Source: Phycisphaerales bacterium
GTDB taxonomy: Bacteria; Planctomycetota; Phycisphaerae; UBA1845
Direction: 5' to 3'
DNA: 64,000 nucleotides
Assembly (NCBI GenBank): GCA_020639115.1
Contig: JACKHG010000006.1
Coordinates: forward strand, 176,239-240,238
The notes below the pieces were generated by a model that was given only the letters and a program-made list of their open reading frames with translations, searched no databases and had not been told where the DNA came from. The translations under genes were made by a program, and so were the position numbers. Below are positions 8,856 through 15,639 of this stretch, one piece after another; within the stretch, counting starts at the first letter, position 1, and each line of letters opens with the position of its first letter.

Positions 8856-10475
8856 TCAACTGCGCACTACTGGCTCCGCGAGCGGCGCGGCGCGGGCCGG
8901 CGCTGCTGCGGGAGTCGTGACGCGCCGCTGCGGCATGCGCGAACCGTTCGCCGCCGGACTGCGGGCGTGGATCAGCGGCCAGTCAATCACCACGTCTCCG
9001 CCGGTCGCCTCGTGCTGCTTGTGCCAACTCTCGAGCAGATCGAGACAGGCGTGATCGATGTACGAGAGATGGTCCGTCACCACGTGCAGTTCGGCGTTCG
9101 CCGGCACGTTCTCGAGCGCCGCCGCCAGGCGCGGCAGGCGGATGAACGTGGCTGCCCCGTCGAGGTGCAGCAGCGTGCGCCGCCCGTCGGCATCCGGCTC
9201 GACCGTGATGCGCAGGTGGCTGAACGTGTACAGCAGCTTGATCGCCGAAGCGACGATGCCCGCGATGACGCCGGTGAGCAGATCGAAGGAGACGATCGTG
9301 AACAGCGTGATGAGGTAGATGGCGACCTCGCCCTTGCCGAATCGCAGCAGTTCGCGAATCGGTCGCGGATGGGCGAGCTTGTACCCCGTGTAAACCAGCA
9401 TGGCCCCCAGCGCCGCCATCGGAATCAGGCGGATCACGTCGGGCAGGGCGGCGACGAAAATCAGCAGCCACAGGCCGTGCAGGATCGCCGAGCGGCGCGT
9501 ACGACCGCCCGCGTTGACGTTGGCGCTGCTCCGCACGATGACGCCCGTCATGGGCAGCGCCCCGACGATGCCGCACAACGTGTTGCCGACGCCCTGTGCG
9601 AACAGCTCGCGATCGTATTTCGTGCGCGATCCGGTCTGCATCTGGTCGACGGCTGACGCGCAGAGCAGTGTCTCGGCGCTGGCCACCAGCGCAATCGTCA
9701 CCGCCGCAATGAAAATGTCGCCGGTGAACAGCGCGCGCAGGCTGCCCGCCGTGGGCCAGCGCACCTCGTCCCAAAGCCGGTCCGGAATCGTCACGTAGTC
9801 GATGTTGAGCCTGAACACCCACGCGCAGATGGCAGCCCCCCCGACCCCCACCAGCGCCGCCGGCACGATCTTGAGTCTCTTCGGCGCTACGATCGGCCAC
9901 AGCACGATCAGCACGATCGTCAGGAACCCGATCGCCGCGGCGATGTGGTGCGGCGATCCGTCCACCGGCGTGACGCCCTTGAGGATCGCCCCCGGAATCG
10001 TCATCAGGTTCTCGATCCCGCTGCCGCGCTTGGGGTCGTCCACCATCACGTGGAACTGGCTGCCGATGATCAGCACGCCGATCCCCGCAAGCATGCCGTG
10101 GATCACCGCCGGCGAGACGGCGCGGAATACCTGGCCGAGCCGGCACAGGCCGGCAGTCGCCTGCATCAACCCGGCGAGCAGGACAATCGCCCCGAGCGAC
10201 GCCAGCCCGTGCTGGCCGACAATCTCGGCGACGATGACGGTGAGACCGGCGGCGGGCCCGCTGACCTGCAGCGGAGCGCCGGCGATAAAGCCCACGATGA
10301 GGCCGCCGATCACACCGGTGAGCAGGCCGGCTGCCGGCGGAACGCCGGAGGCCACGGCAATGCCCATGCACAGCGGCAGCGCCACGAGGAAGACGACGAA
10401 GGAGGCGAGCAGGTCGTCACGCACCGCGCTGCCCCCTCGCGGGCCGCGCGGGCTCTGCGTTGTCGCACCGCTCAT
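8856..10475 (-). CDS. SulP-family anion (probably bicarbonate) permease
   Basis: A 539-residue membrane protein. The SulP core is clear: ALPLCMGIAVASGVPPAAG, a GLIVGFIAGAPLQVSGPAAG segment and many hydrophobic helices. The C-terminal cytosolic part (about residues 430-500) resembles a STAS domain (LHLDGAATFIRLP, LSYIDHACLDLLESW), followed by a Pro/Ala-rich tail. SulP proteins carry sulfate, bicarbonate or dicarboxylates. Because the ATG at 10475 overlaps the stop of the carbonic anhydrase gene (ATGA), bicarbonate is the favoured substrate. This is inference from context; BicA-like SulP transporters and SulP/carbonic-anhydrase pairings are established. Confidence 0.85.
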   Translation of the reverse strand: MSGATTQSPRGPRGGSAVRDDLLASFVVFLVALPLCMGIAVASGVPPAAGLLTGVIGGLIVGFIAGAPLQVSGPAAGLTVIVAEIVGQHGLASLGAIVLLAGLMQATAGLCRLGQVFRAVSPAVIHGMLAGIGVLIIGSQFHVMVDDPKRGSGIENLMTIPGAILKGVTPVDGSPHHIAAAIGFLTIVLIVLWPIVAPKRLKIVPAALVGVGGAAICAWVFRLNIDYVTIPDRLWDEVRWPTAGSLRALFTGDIFIAAVTIALVASAETLLCASAVDQMQTGSRTKYDRELFAQGVGNTLCGIVGALPMTGVIVRSSANVNAGGRTRRSAILHGLWLLIFVAALPDVIRLIPMAALGAMLVYTGYKLAHPRPIRELLRFGKGEVAIYLITLFTIVSFDLLTGVIAGIVASAIKLLYTFSHLRITVEPDADGRRTLLHLDGAATFIRLPRLAAALENVPANAELHVVTDHLSYIDHACLDLLESWHKQHEATGGDVVIDWPLIHARSPAANGSRMPQRRVTTPAAAPARAAPLAEPVVRS

Positions 10476-11143
10476 CCCGTCACCTCGGCGCCGGTGGCCG
10501 CAGCCGTCACGCCGTGCTGGGCATTGGTCTCCGCCAAGGGAACAAAGCGGTTCGTCGCCGCCTCGTAGTAGTCCATCCGGCCCTTCTCGAAGTGATACAC
10601 CATGCCGTGCAACCGCAAGCGGCCATCCTGGAGCCGCTCGGCGACGAACGGGTAGGTCTGCAGGTGCTCGAGCTGGAGGATGACGTTCGACTCGATGCAG
10701 GCGTCGAGCAGTTCCTGCGGTGACGTGCCCGTCGCACGCTGCCGGGCACGCTTGACCGAGGCCTCGGCGTTGGCCACCCACGCGTGCACGCACTCGAGTC
10801 CGTCGAGACTCTCCGGATTGAGCAGGGCGGTCATCGCACCGCACTGCGTGTGGCCGCAGACGATGAGATCCTCGATGCCCAGAACCTTGAGTGCATACTC
10901 GACCGACGCCGGCTCGCTGCCGCAGGGTTGGTCGGCGGGCGCCACGATGTTGCCCGCGTTACGCACGATGAAGATGTCGCCTGGCTTCGTGCCCATGATC
11001 AGCGCCGGATCGATGCGCGAGTCCGAGCACGTGATCAACATGGTCTTGGGTGACTGTCCGGAATGCAACTCCTGAAAGAGCTCTCGATGCTCGGGATAGA
11101 CTCGCTGCTGGAATTCTAGAATGCCGCGCAGGATCGGTTCCAT
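10472..11143 (-). CDS. Beta-class carbonic anhydrase
   Basis: A 223-residue enzyme interconverting CO2 and bicarbonate. Zinc-site signatures are intact: CSDSRIDPA (Cys and the Asp/Arg dyad) and the later GHTQCGAM (His and Cys ligands). The start ATG at 11143 was chosen because GGAGG lies about 9 nt upstream; an in-frame start 45 nt earlier lacks such a site. It is the first gene of a two-gene operon with the SulP permease, overlapping by 4 nt. Together they could supply bicarbonate for carboxylation or pH control. Confidence 0.92.
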   Translation of the reverse strand: MEPILRGILEFQQRVYPEHRELFQELHSGQSPKTMLITCSDSRIDPALIMGTKPGDIFIVRNAGNIVAPADQPCGSEPASVEYALKVLGIEDLIVCGHTQCGAMTALLNPESLDGLECVHAWVANAEASVKRARQRATGTSPQELLDACIESNVILQLEHLQTYPFVAERLQDGRLRLHGMVYHFEKGRMDYYEAATNRFVPLAETNAQHGVTAAATGAEVTG

Positions 11144-11255
11144 GGCGCTGGACCTCCAGTGAAACTCGCGCACCCGCAACCCGGGCACGCGATGGGTTCG
11201 CGTTCAATATGACTCGTGACGATGACGACGGCGGTGATGTGAACGGCGGAGGCAA

Positions 11256-11618
11256 TCAGGTCAGCAGCGGGCCACCGAATCCGTTGCGCTGGCGATGGGC
11301 GTCGTTCAGCGGACGCCGGTGTCCGGGCCGGGGCCGGCCGGCGGACAGGTCACCTGCGGATGCCGACGGGGATTCCGGCGTCGTCCGCCAGGAGTGTCGG
11401 TGTTGATGTCGCTCGTGCCGCCGCGGCGACACGTGGGACGCCAGTTCTTCGTAGCCAACCCATTCGCCCTTGACTTCGTATTCCGCCAGGCCGCTGCGCG
11501 TCATCGCGCCGCCAAACGCACCCGCAACCAGCAGCAACACCGCCAGAACGGCGGTCAATGGCTGGAGCGACGACATCAGGCGACGTCGCGACGCAAGCTG
11601 TGGTCGAATCACGAGCAT
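11256..11618 (-). CDS. Hypothetical single-span membrane protein
   Basis: A frame of 120 residues starting at ATG 11618, with one strong transmembrane helix (about residues 18-40), then a short plausible sequence (SGLAEYEVKGEWVGYEEL) and an Arg/His/Pro-rich tail. The first half looks protein-like. The tail has low complexity and could be read-through, so the true stop or frame may differ. It is upstream of the carbonic anhydrase operon on the same strand, with about 110 nt between. No family was recognised. Confidence 0.4.
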   Translation of the reverse strand: MLVIRPQLASRRRLMSSLQPLTAVLAVLLLVAGAFGGAMTRSGLAEYEVKGEWVGYEELASHVSPRRHERHQHRHSWRTTPESPSASAGDLSAGRPRPGHRRPLNDAHRQRNGFGGPLLT

Positions 11619-11738
11619 AGGCACTTCAGTATCTGTTTGTTGTCCAGAGTCGCTGCCCGAACAGCGTGGCTTCAAGTGGGGGGCTTATAGAAGGCGGGGC
11701 AGTCCCGGTCAAGTCGCAGCGCCGGGAGGATAACACGA

Positions 11739-11770
11739 GCCGGGCGGCCGTTGGCACTGGGCCGCCCGGC
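11739..11770 (-). terminator. Hairpin downstream of Cys-rich lipoprotein gene
   Basis: Perfect 11-bp inverted repeat (11739-11749 with 11760-11770; arm core CGGGCGGCC, 10-nt loop) located 17 nt beyond the stop of the 11788-12006 gene. There is no convincing U-run, so it may be a weak or factor-assisted terminator or a 3' stabilising hairpin. Confidence 0.5.
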
Positions 11771-11787
11771 CCGGAATTATCGGTCGC

Positions 11788-12006
11788 TTATGCCTTCTTG
11801 CAGCAAGGCTTGGTGCAATTGGCCGGGCACTTGGTCGCCGCAGCCTTCTTCTCGCACGGCTTGTCGCAGTCCTTGGGGCACTTGGTGGTCTGCTTGCAGC
11901 CACTCTTCGAGCAGTTCTGGCTGCAGCCCGCGGCCAGGCTGAAGCCCACCACGCACATCATTCCCGCCAGAATCCGCCCCAGCGTTCGCAGGTTCCGCTT
12001 GCTCAT
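11788..12006 (-). CDS. Small Cys-rich lipoprotein
   Basis: A 72-residue protein starting at ATG 12006, with GGAGGA 6 nt upstream. The signal peptide ends in an LAAGC lipobox (Cys 28). The mature part of 45 residues holds ten Cys (28, 32, 37, 43, 47, 51, 60, 64, 68, 69), mostly as CxxxC pairs with Lys and Pro between. This spacing suggests a disulfide-knit or metal-binding surface peptide. No known family was recognised. It is monocistronic and divergent from the DUF5658-like gene. A strong hairpin follows it. Confidence 0.75.
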   Translation of the reverse strand: MSKRNLRTLGRILAGMMCVVGFSLAAGCSQNCSKSGCKQTTKCPKDCDKPCEKKAAATKCPANCTKPCCKKA

Positions 12007-12288
12007 TCGTTGTCCTCCAGTTGCAGTTTCCGCCCAGTTTCGCGGCGTGCGCCCGCACGCCAAGCCCGCAGAATAACCGATTTTCCGCGCGGATCGCAAC
12101 TATTGCACAACCGGCTCGTTCACCCGGGGGGCTGTAACGAATTTTGGGCCTGTGACGTCAAACCAGGGCCAAGTCGGGGAAATAGTAAGAGGAGGCTGAC
12201 GTTGGCCCTCATACGGGCCTCGGCCCAACACCCCTGGCAACGAGCCAGGCACGCACGGCGAGGAAATGAGCCAGCCCGGGAGCCTATC

Positions 12289-12684
12289 ATGATGCGTATG
12301 GATGAGATCGGACCCAAAGATTCGACTCAGCCTCTACCCGTCTGCACGGCCATGAGCCGATGGGACGTTCGGCCGATGCTCCACCCCCGGCACTACACGT
12401 GGTTCGTGTTCCTGTCGGCCATGGACATCATGTTCACGTGGGTCCTGATTCTCCTCGGCGGTGCAGAGGCGAATCCGATCGCGGATGCGGTCCTCCAGCA
12501 CGGCGGCCTGCCCAGCCTCGTCGTGTTCAAGTTCTGCCTGGTCATGCTCGTCGTGATTCTCTGCGAGTGGACCACACGCAAGAATCCACGGTCGGGCCTG
12601 CGGCTCGCGGAATGGGCTGTGGCGATCACCGCCATTCCCGTCGTCGTCGCCGGCGCACTGCTCATGGCAGCGGTCCACGGGTAG
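12289..12684 (+). CDS. DUF5658-like small membrane protein
   Basis: A 131-residue protein with about three transmembrane helices in its C-terminal 100 residues (YTWFVFLSAMDIMFTWVLI; SLVVFKFCLVMLVVILCEW; WAVAITAIPVVVAGALLM). The pattern of an ASP-containing first helix, an E/GxAEANPIADAVL loop and a VFK helix start matches proteins usually annotated DUF5658. Starts at 12289, 12292 or 12298 are all possible. The function is unknown. Confidence 0.65.
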   Translation: MMRMDEIGPKDSTQPLPVCTAMSRWDVRPMLHPRHYTWFVFLSAMDIMFTWVLILLGGAEANPIADAVLQHGGLPSLVVFKFCLVMLVVILCEWTTRKNPRSGLRLAEWAVAITAIPVVVAGALLMAAVHG

Positions 12685-12824
12685 CCGGCTGATGCAGCAA
12701 GCGCTTGTTTCGAAATTCACCTTCACAGCCGCATGCGGTAGCGGCGTGGGCGTTGCACGTTCATAATGCCTCGCGCGATCATGAGGCCCACTTCGGCTGG
12801 CAGATCGCGTTGCGGCAAGCGTGC

Positions 12825-13724
12825 ATGCAGAACGTGATCTTCATCCTCGCCCTGCTGCTGATCGGCAAGGGGCTCAGCCGGTTGCGGGCGTTTCCTCCCG
12901 AGACGTTCAGCGTCCTGGCGAATTTCATCATCTACGTGTCGCTTCCGGCGCTCATCCTCGAGAAGATCCCCGGCCTGAGCATCTCGCGGGAGATACTCGC
13001 GCCGATCGTTCTGCCCTGGGTGATGCTGGCCGTCTCCGCGGCGGCCGTCGTCGGGCTTTCGCGAACCTTCCGCTGGTCGCGGGAGACGACCGGGGCGCTG
13101 CTGCTCGTGGTTCCGCTCGGCAACACGTCCTTCCTCGGCATCCCGATGGTCGAGCTCTTCTTCGGGAGGGCCGGAGTGCCCTACGCGCTGCTCTATGATC
13201 AACTCGGCACGTTTCTCGCGCTGGCCACCTACGGATCCATTGTTGTGGCCTTCTGCGCCGGCGCCGAGTCGCCTACGGCTGGGCGCATTCTGCGCAAGGT
13301 CATGACGTTCCCGCCGTTCCTGGCGATCATCGTGGCGCTGGCTACCCGCGGACTCGCGTACCCGCCGATGGTCGTCGCCATGCTGCATGATCTCGGGTTG
13401 ACCTTGGTCCCGGTCGTGATGATCGCGGTGGGGTTTCGCATGGCGCTGCGTCTGCCGCGTGCGACGCTTGCGCCGCTGGGGTGGGGGCTGGGCATCAAGC
13501 TGGTCGCGGCGCCACTGGCGGCACTAGGCTTCTGTCGGCTCGCGGGCTGGGACAGCGAGGCGGTGCGGGTGTCGATCATCGAGGCGGGCATGCCGCCGCA
13601 GATCACGGCGGGTGCCGTGGCGATCGCCGCCGGCCTCGCCCCGGAACTGGTGGCTGCCCTGGTGGGCTACGGGATCCTCGTGGCGTTCGCGACGCTTCCC
13701 GTGTTGTACTGGCTCCTGGGTTGA
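12825..13724 (+). CDS. AEC-family (auxin efflux carrier-like) transporter
   Basis: A 299-residue hydrophobic protein with a ten-helix type layout. The first helix (MQNVIFILALLLIGKGL) is followed by FSVLANFIIYVSLPALIL, typical of the AEC/malonate permease group; a second half repeats this with a GMPPQITAGAVAIAAG helix. The start at ATG 12825 opens directly into the first helix; earlier in-frame starts would add a non-membrane extension. AEC proteins export or import small organic acids. The substrate is unknown. It is followed 18 nt later by the MBL-fold gene, so the two are probably cotranscribed. Confidence 0.85.
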   Translation: MQNVIFILALLLIGKGLSRLRAFPPETFSVLANFIIYVSLPALILEKIPGLSISREILAPIVLPWVMLAVSAAAVVGLSRTFRWSRETTGALLLVVPLGNTSFLGIPMVELFFGRAGVPYALLYDQLGTFLALATYGSIVVAFCAGAESPTAGRILRKVMTFPPFLAIIVALATRGLAYPPMVVAMLHDLGLTLVPVVMIAVGFRMALRLPRATLAPLGWGLGIKLVAAPLAALGFCRLAGWDSEAVRVSIIEAGMPPQITAGAVAIAAGLAPELVAALVGYGILVAFATLPVLYWLLG

Positions 13725-13742
13725 GCGAATTGAGGAAACGCG

Positions 13743-14402
13743 ATGGCGACTCCTGAGGTGTTCATCAAGGTGTTCAACGATCCGTTCTACGCCGAGAACG
13801 GGCTGGTGCTGGCTCTGGGGGCGGAAGGCCGTCCGTGCTGGATCGTCGACCCCGGCCTGCCGCCGGAGGCGGAGGAGATGCTGGCCTACGTGGCTGAGCG
13901 GCGGCTCACGCCAACCGCCATCGTGCTGACGCACGCCCACGGGGACCACATCGCCGGCGTCGACGAAATCCGCAACGCCCACGCCGGTCTGCCCGTCTAT
14001 CTGGCGAAGGGGGAATGGAAAATGCTCGGGGACGCCGCGGAAAACCTCTCGGCGCAGTTCGGCGTCGAGATCACCGCGCGCACGGATCATCTGCACGATC
14101 TCGCACCCGGCGACGTCCTTGAACTGGACGGCTCACGCTGGGAAGTGCGGGACAGTTCGGGTCACTCGCCGGCCGGGCGCACGCTGTACTGCGCGGAGCT
14201 CAAACTGGCGCTGGTGGGCGACGCGGTCTTCGCCGGCAGCATCGGGCGCACCGACTTCCATCACAGCGACGGCGATCGGCTCGTGCGCAATATCCGCGCG
14301 AACATCCTCACGCTGCCCGACGACGTCACGCTGATCAGCGGCCACGGACCCGCCACCACCGTGGGCCAGGAGCGCGCCACCAATCCCTTCCTGCGCGGAT
14401 AG
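13743..14402 (+). CDS. MBL-fold metallo-hydrolase (glyoxalase II-like)
   Basis: A 219-residue metallo-beta-lactamase fold enzyme. Metal-binding motifs are all visible: THAHGDHIAG (HxHxDH), SGHSPAGR (His), VGDAVFAGSIGR (Asp) and a terminal SGHGPATTVGQE (His). The GSIGRTD segment is typical of small glyoxalase II-like hydrolases. A good SD (GAGGAAA) precedes ATG 13743. Likely a cytosolic thioester hydrolase; the exact substrate is open. It is probably in a transcription unit with the AEC transporter. Confidence 0.88.
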   Translation: MATPEVFIKVFNDPFYAENGLVLALGAEGRPCWIVDPGLPPEAEEMLAYVAERRLTPTAIVLTHAHGDHIAGVDEIRNAHAGLPVYLAKGEWKMLGDAAENLSAQFGVEITARTDHLHDLAPGDVLELDGSRWEVRDSSGHSPAGRTLYCAELKLALVGDAVFAGSIGRTDFHHSDGDRLVRNIRANILTLPDDVTLISGHGPATTVGQERATNPFLRG

Positions 14403-14450
14403 CGCAGTTGGGGCCGTGCCGGTGCGCGCATCGCTGTAATTCGCAATCGA

Positions 14451-15569
14451 CTACTTGAGATTCTCGGGGTTCAACCCCTGGAGTTCCTTGGGCACGAACT
14501 GCCCGTCCTTGCGGATGAGCTCGCCGTCGAACCAGATCTCGCCGCCGCCGTGGGCCGGATCCTGGCGGCAGACCATGTCCCAGTGCACCTGCGAGCGGTT
14601 GCCGTTGTCGGCCTCGTCCTCGTACGCGGCGCCCGGCGTGAAGTGGAACGAGCCGGCGATCTTCTCGTCGAAGAGGATGTCCAGCATCGGCTGGGTGACG
14701 TACGGGTTGAAGCCGATGGCGAACTCGCCGATGTAGCGCGCCCCCTCGTCGCTGTCGAGCGTCTTGTTGAGCGCTTCGGTGTTGCTCGAGGTCGCCTTGA
14801 CGATCTTGCCGTCCTTGAACTCGAGGCGCACGTCATCGAAGCGGATGCCGTTGTACACGGTCGGCGTGTTGTACTGCAGCGTGCCGTTGACCGAATCGCG
14901 CACCGGCGCCGTAAATACCTCGCCGTCGGGAATATTCAGCTTGCCGTCGCACCCGATCGCCGGAATCCCCTTGATGGAGAAGGCGAGTTCGGTTCCCGGC
15001 CCGACGATCTTCACCTTGTCCGCCGCCTCCATCCGCTTCTGCAGCGGCTGCATCGCCTTCGACATCTTCGCGTAATCCATCGTGCAGACGTTGAAGTAGA
15101 AGTCCTCGAAGGCTTCGGTGCTCATGTTCGCCGCCTGGGCCATGGAGTCGGACGGGAAACGCAGCACGACCCAGCGCGTCTGGCGCACGCGGATGTCGCC
15201 GTGCACCGGCCGCCACCAGATGCGCTGGTACGCTTTCATCCGCTCATCCGGCACGTCCGACAGTTCCGTCACGTTGCGCGTGCCGCGCACGCCGATGTAG
15301 GCCTGCACGTTCTTCATGCGCAGCGCCTCGGTATCGGCGATGAGCTGCAACTGTTCGTCGCTGCCGTGCATGAGCAGCGCGCGCAGCACGGCGTTGTGCT
15401 TGATGGTCACCAGCGGATCCGCCCCCGCCTGCCGCGCGACCCGCGCGAGTTCGCAGGCGATCTCGTCCGGCACGTCGATGGCTTCGATCAGCACCTTGTC
15501 GCCCGGCTTCAGTTCGGTGGAGTAGTTCACGAGCACATCGGCAAGGCGGGTCAGTCGCGGATCAAGCAT
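14451..15569 (-). CDS. M29-family aminopeptidase
   Basis: A 372-residue protein matching the thermophilic aminopeptidase family M29 (AmpS/aminopeptidase T): N-terminal LVNYSTELKPGDKVLIEA, then the metal site with GEVFTAPVRDSVNG (Glu), IGEFAIGFNP (Glu), GSFHFTPG (His), NRSQVHWDMV (His/Asp) and GGGEIWFDGELI at the end. AGGA lies upstream of ATG 15569. It removes N-terminal residues from peptides using two metal ions, presumably in the cytoplasm as there is no signal peptide. It is separated by 70 nt from the secreted protease gene on the same strand. Confidence 0.92.
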   Translation of the reverse strand: MLDPRLTRLADVLVNYSTELKPGDKVLIEAIDVPDEIACELARVARQAGADPLVTIKHNAVLRALLMHGSDEQLQLIADTEALRMKNVQAYIGVRGTRNVTELSDVPDERMKAYQRIWWRPVHGDIRVRQTRWVVLRFPSDSMAQAANMSTEAFEDFYFNVCTMDYAKMSKAMQPLQKRMEAADKVKIVGPGTELAFSIKGIPAIGCDGKLNIPDGEVFTAPVRDSVNGTLQYNTPTVYNGIRFDDVRLEFKDGKIVKATSSNTEALNKTLDSDEGARYIGEFAIGFNPYVTQPMLDILFDEKIAGSFHFTPGAAYEDEADNGNRSQVHWDMVCRQDPAHGGGEIWFDGELIRKDGQFVPKELQGLNPENLK

Positions 15570-15639
15570 GTCAGTTCCTTTCGGGTAGGCAGGCGCACTG
15601 CGCGGGCGGCGCGCGGAAGTAATCGCTCAACATCTTAAC

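Noticed and set aside
11739..11770. GC-rich hairpin as a strong intrinsic terminator
   Set aside because: Kept only as a weak terminator because it lacks a U-run.
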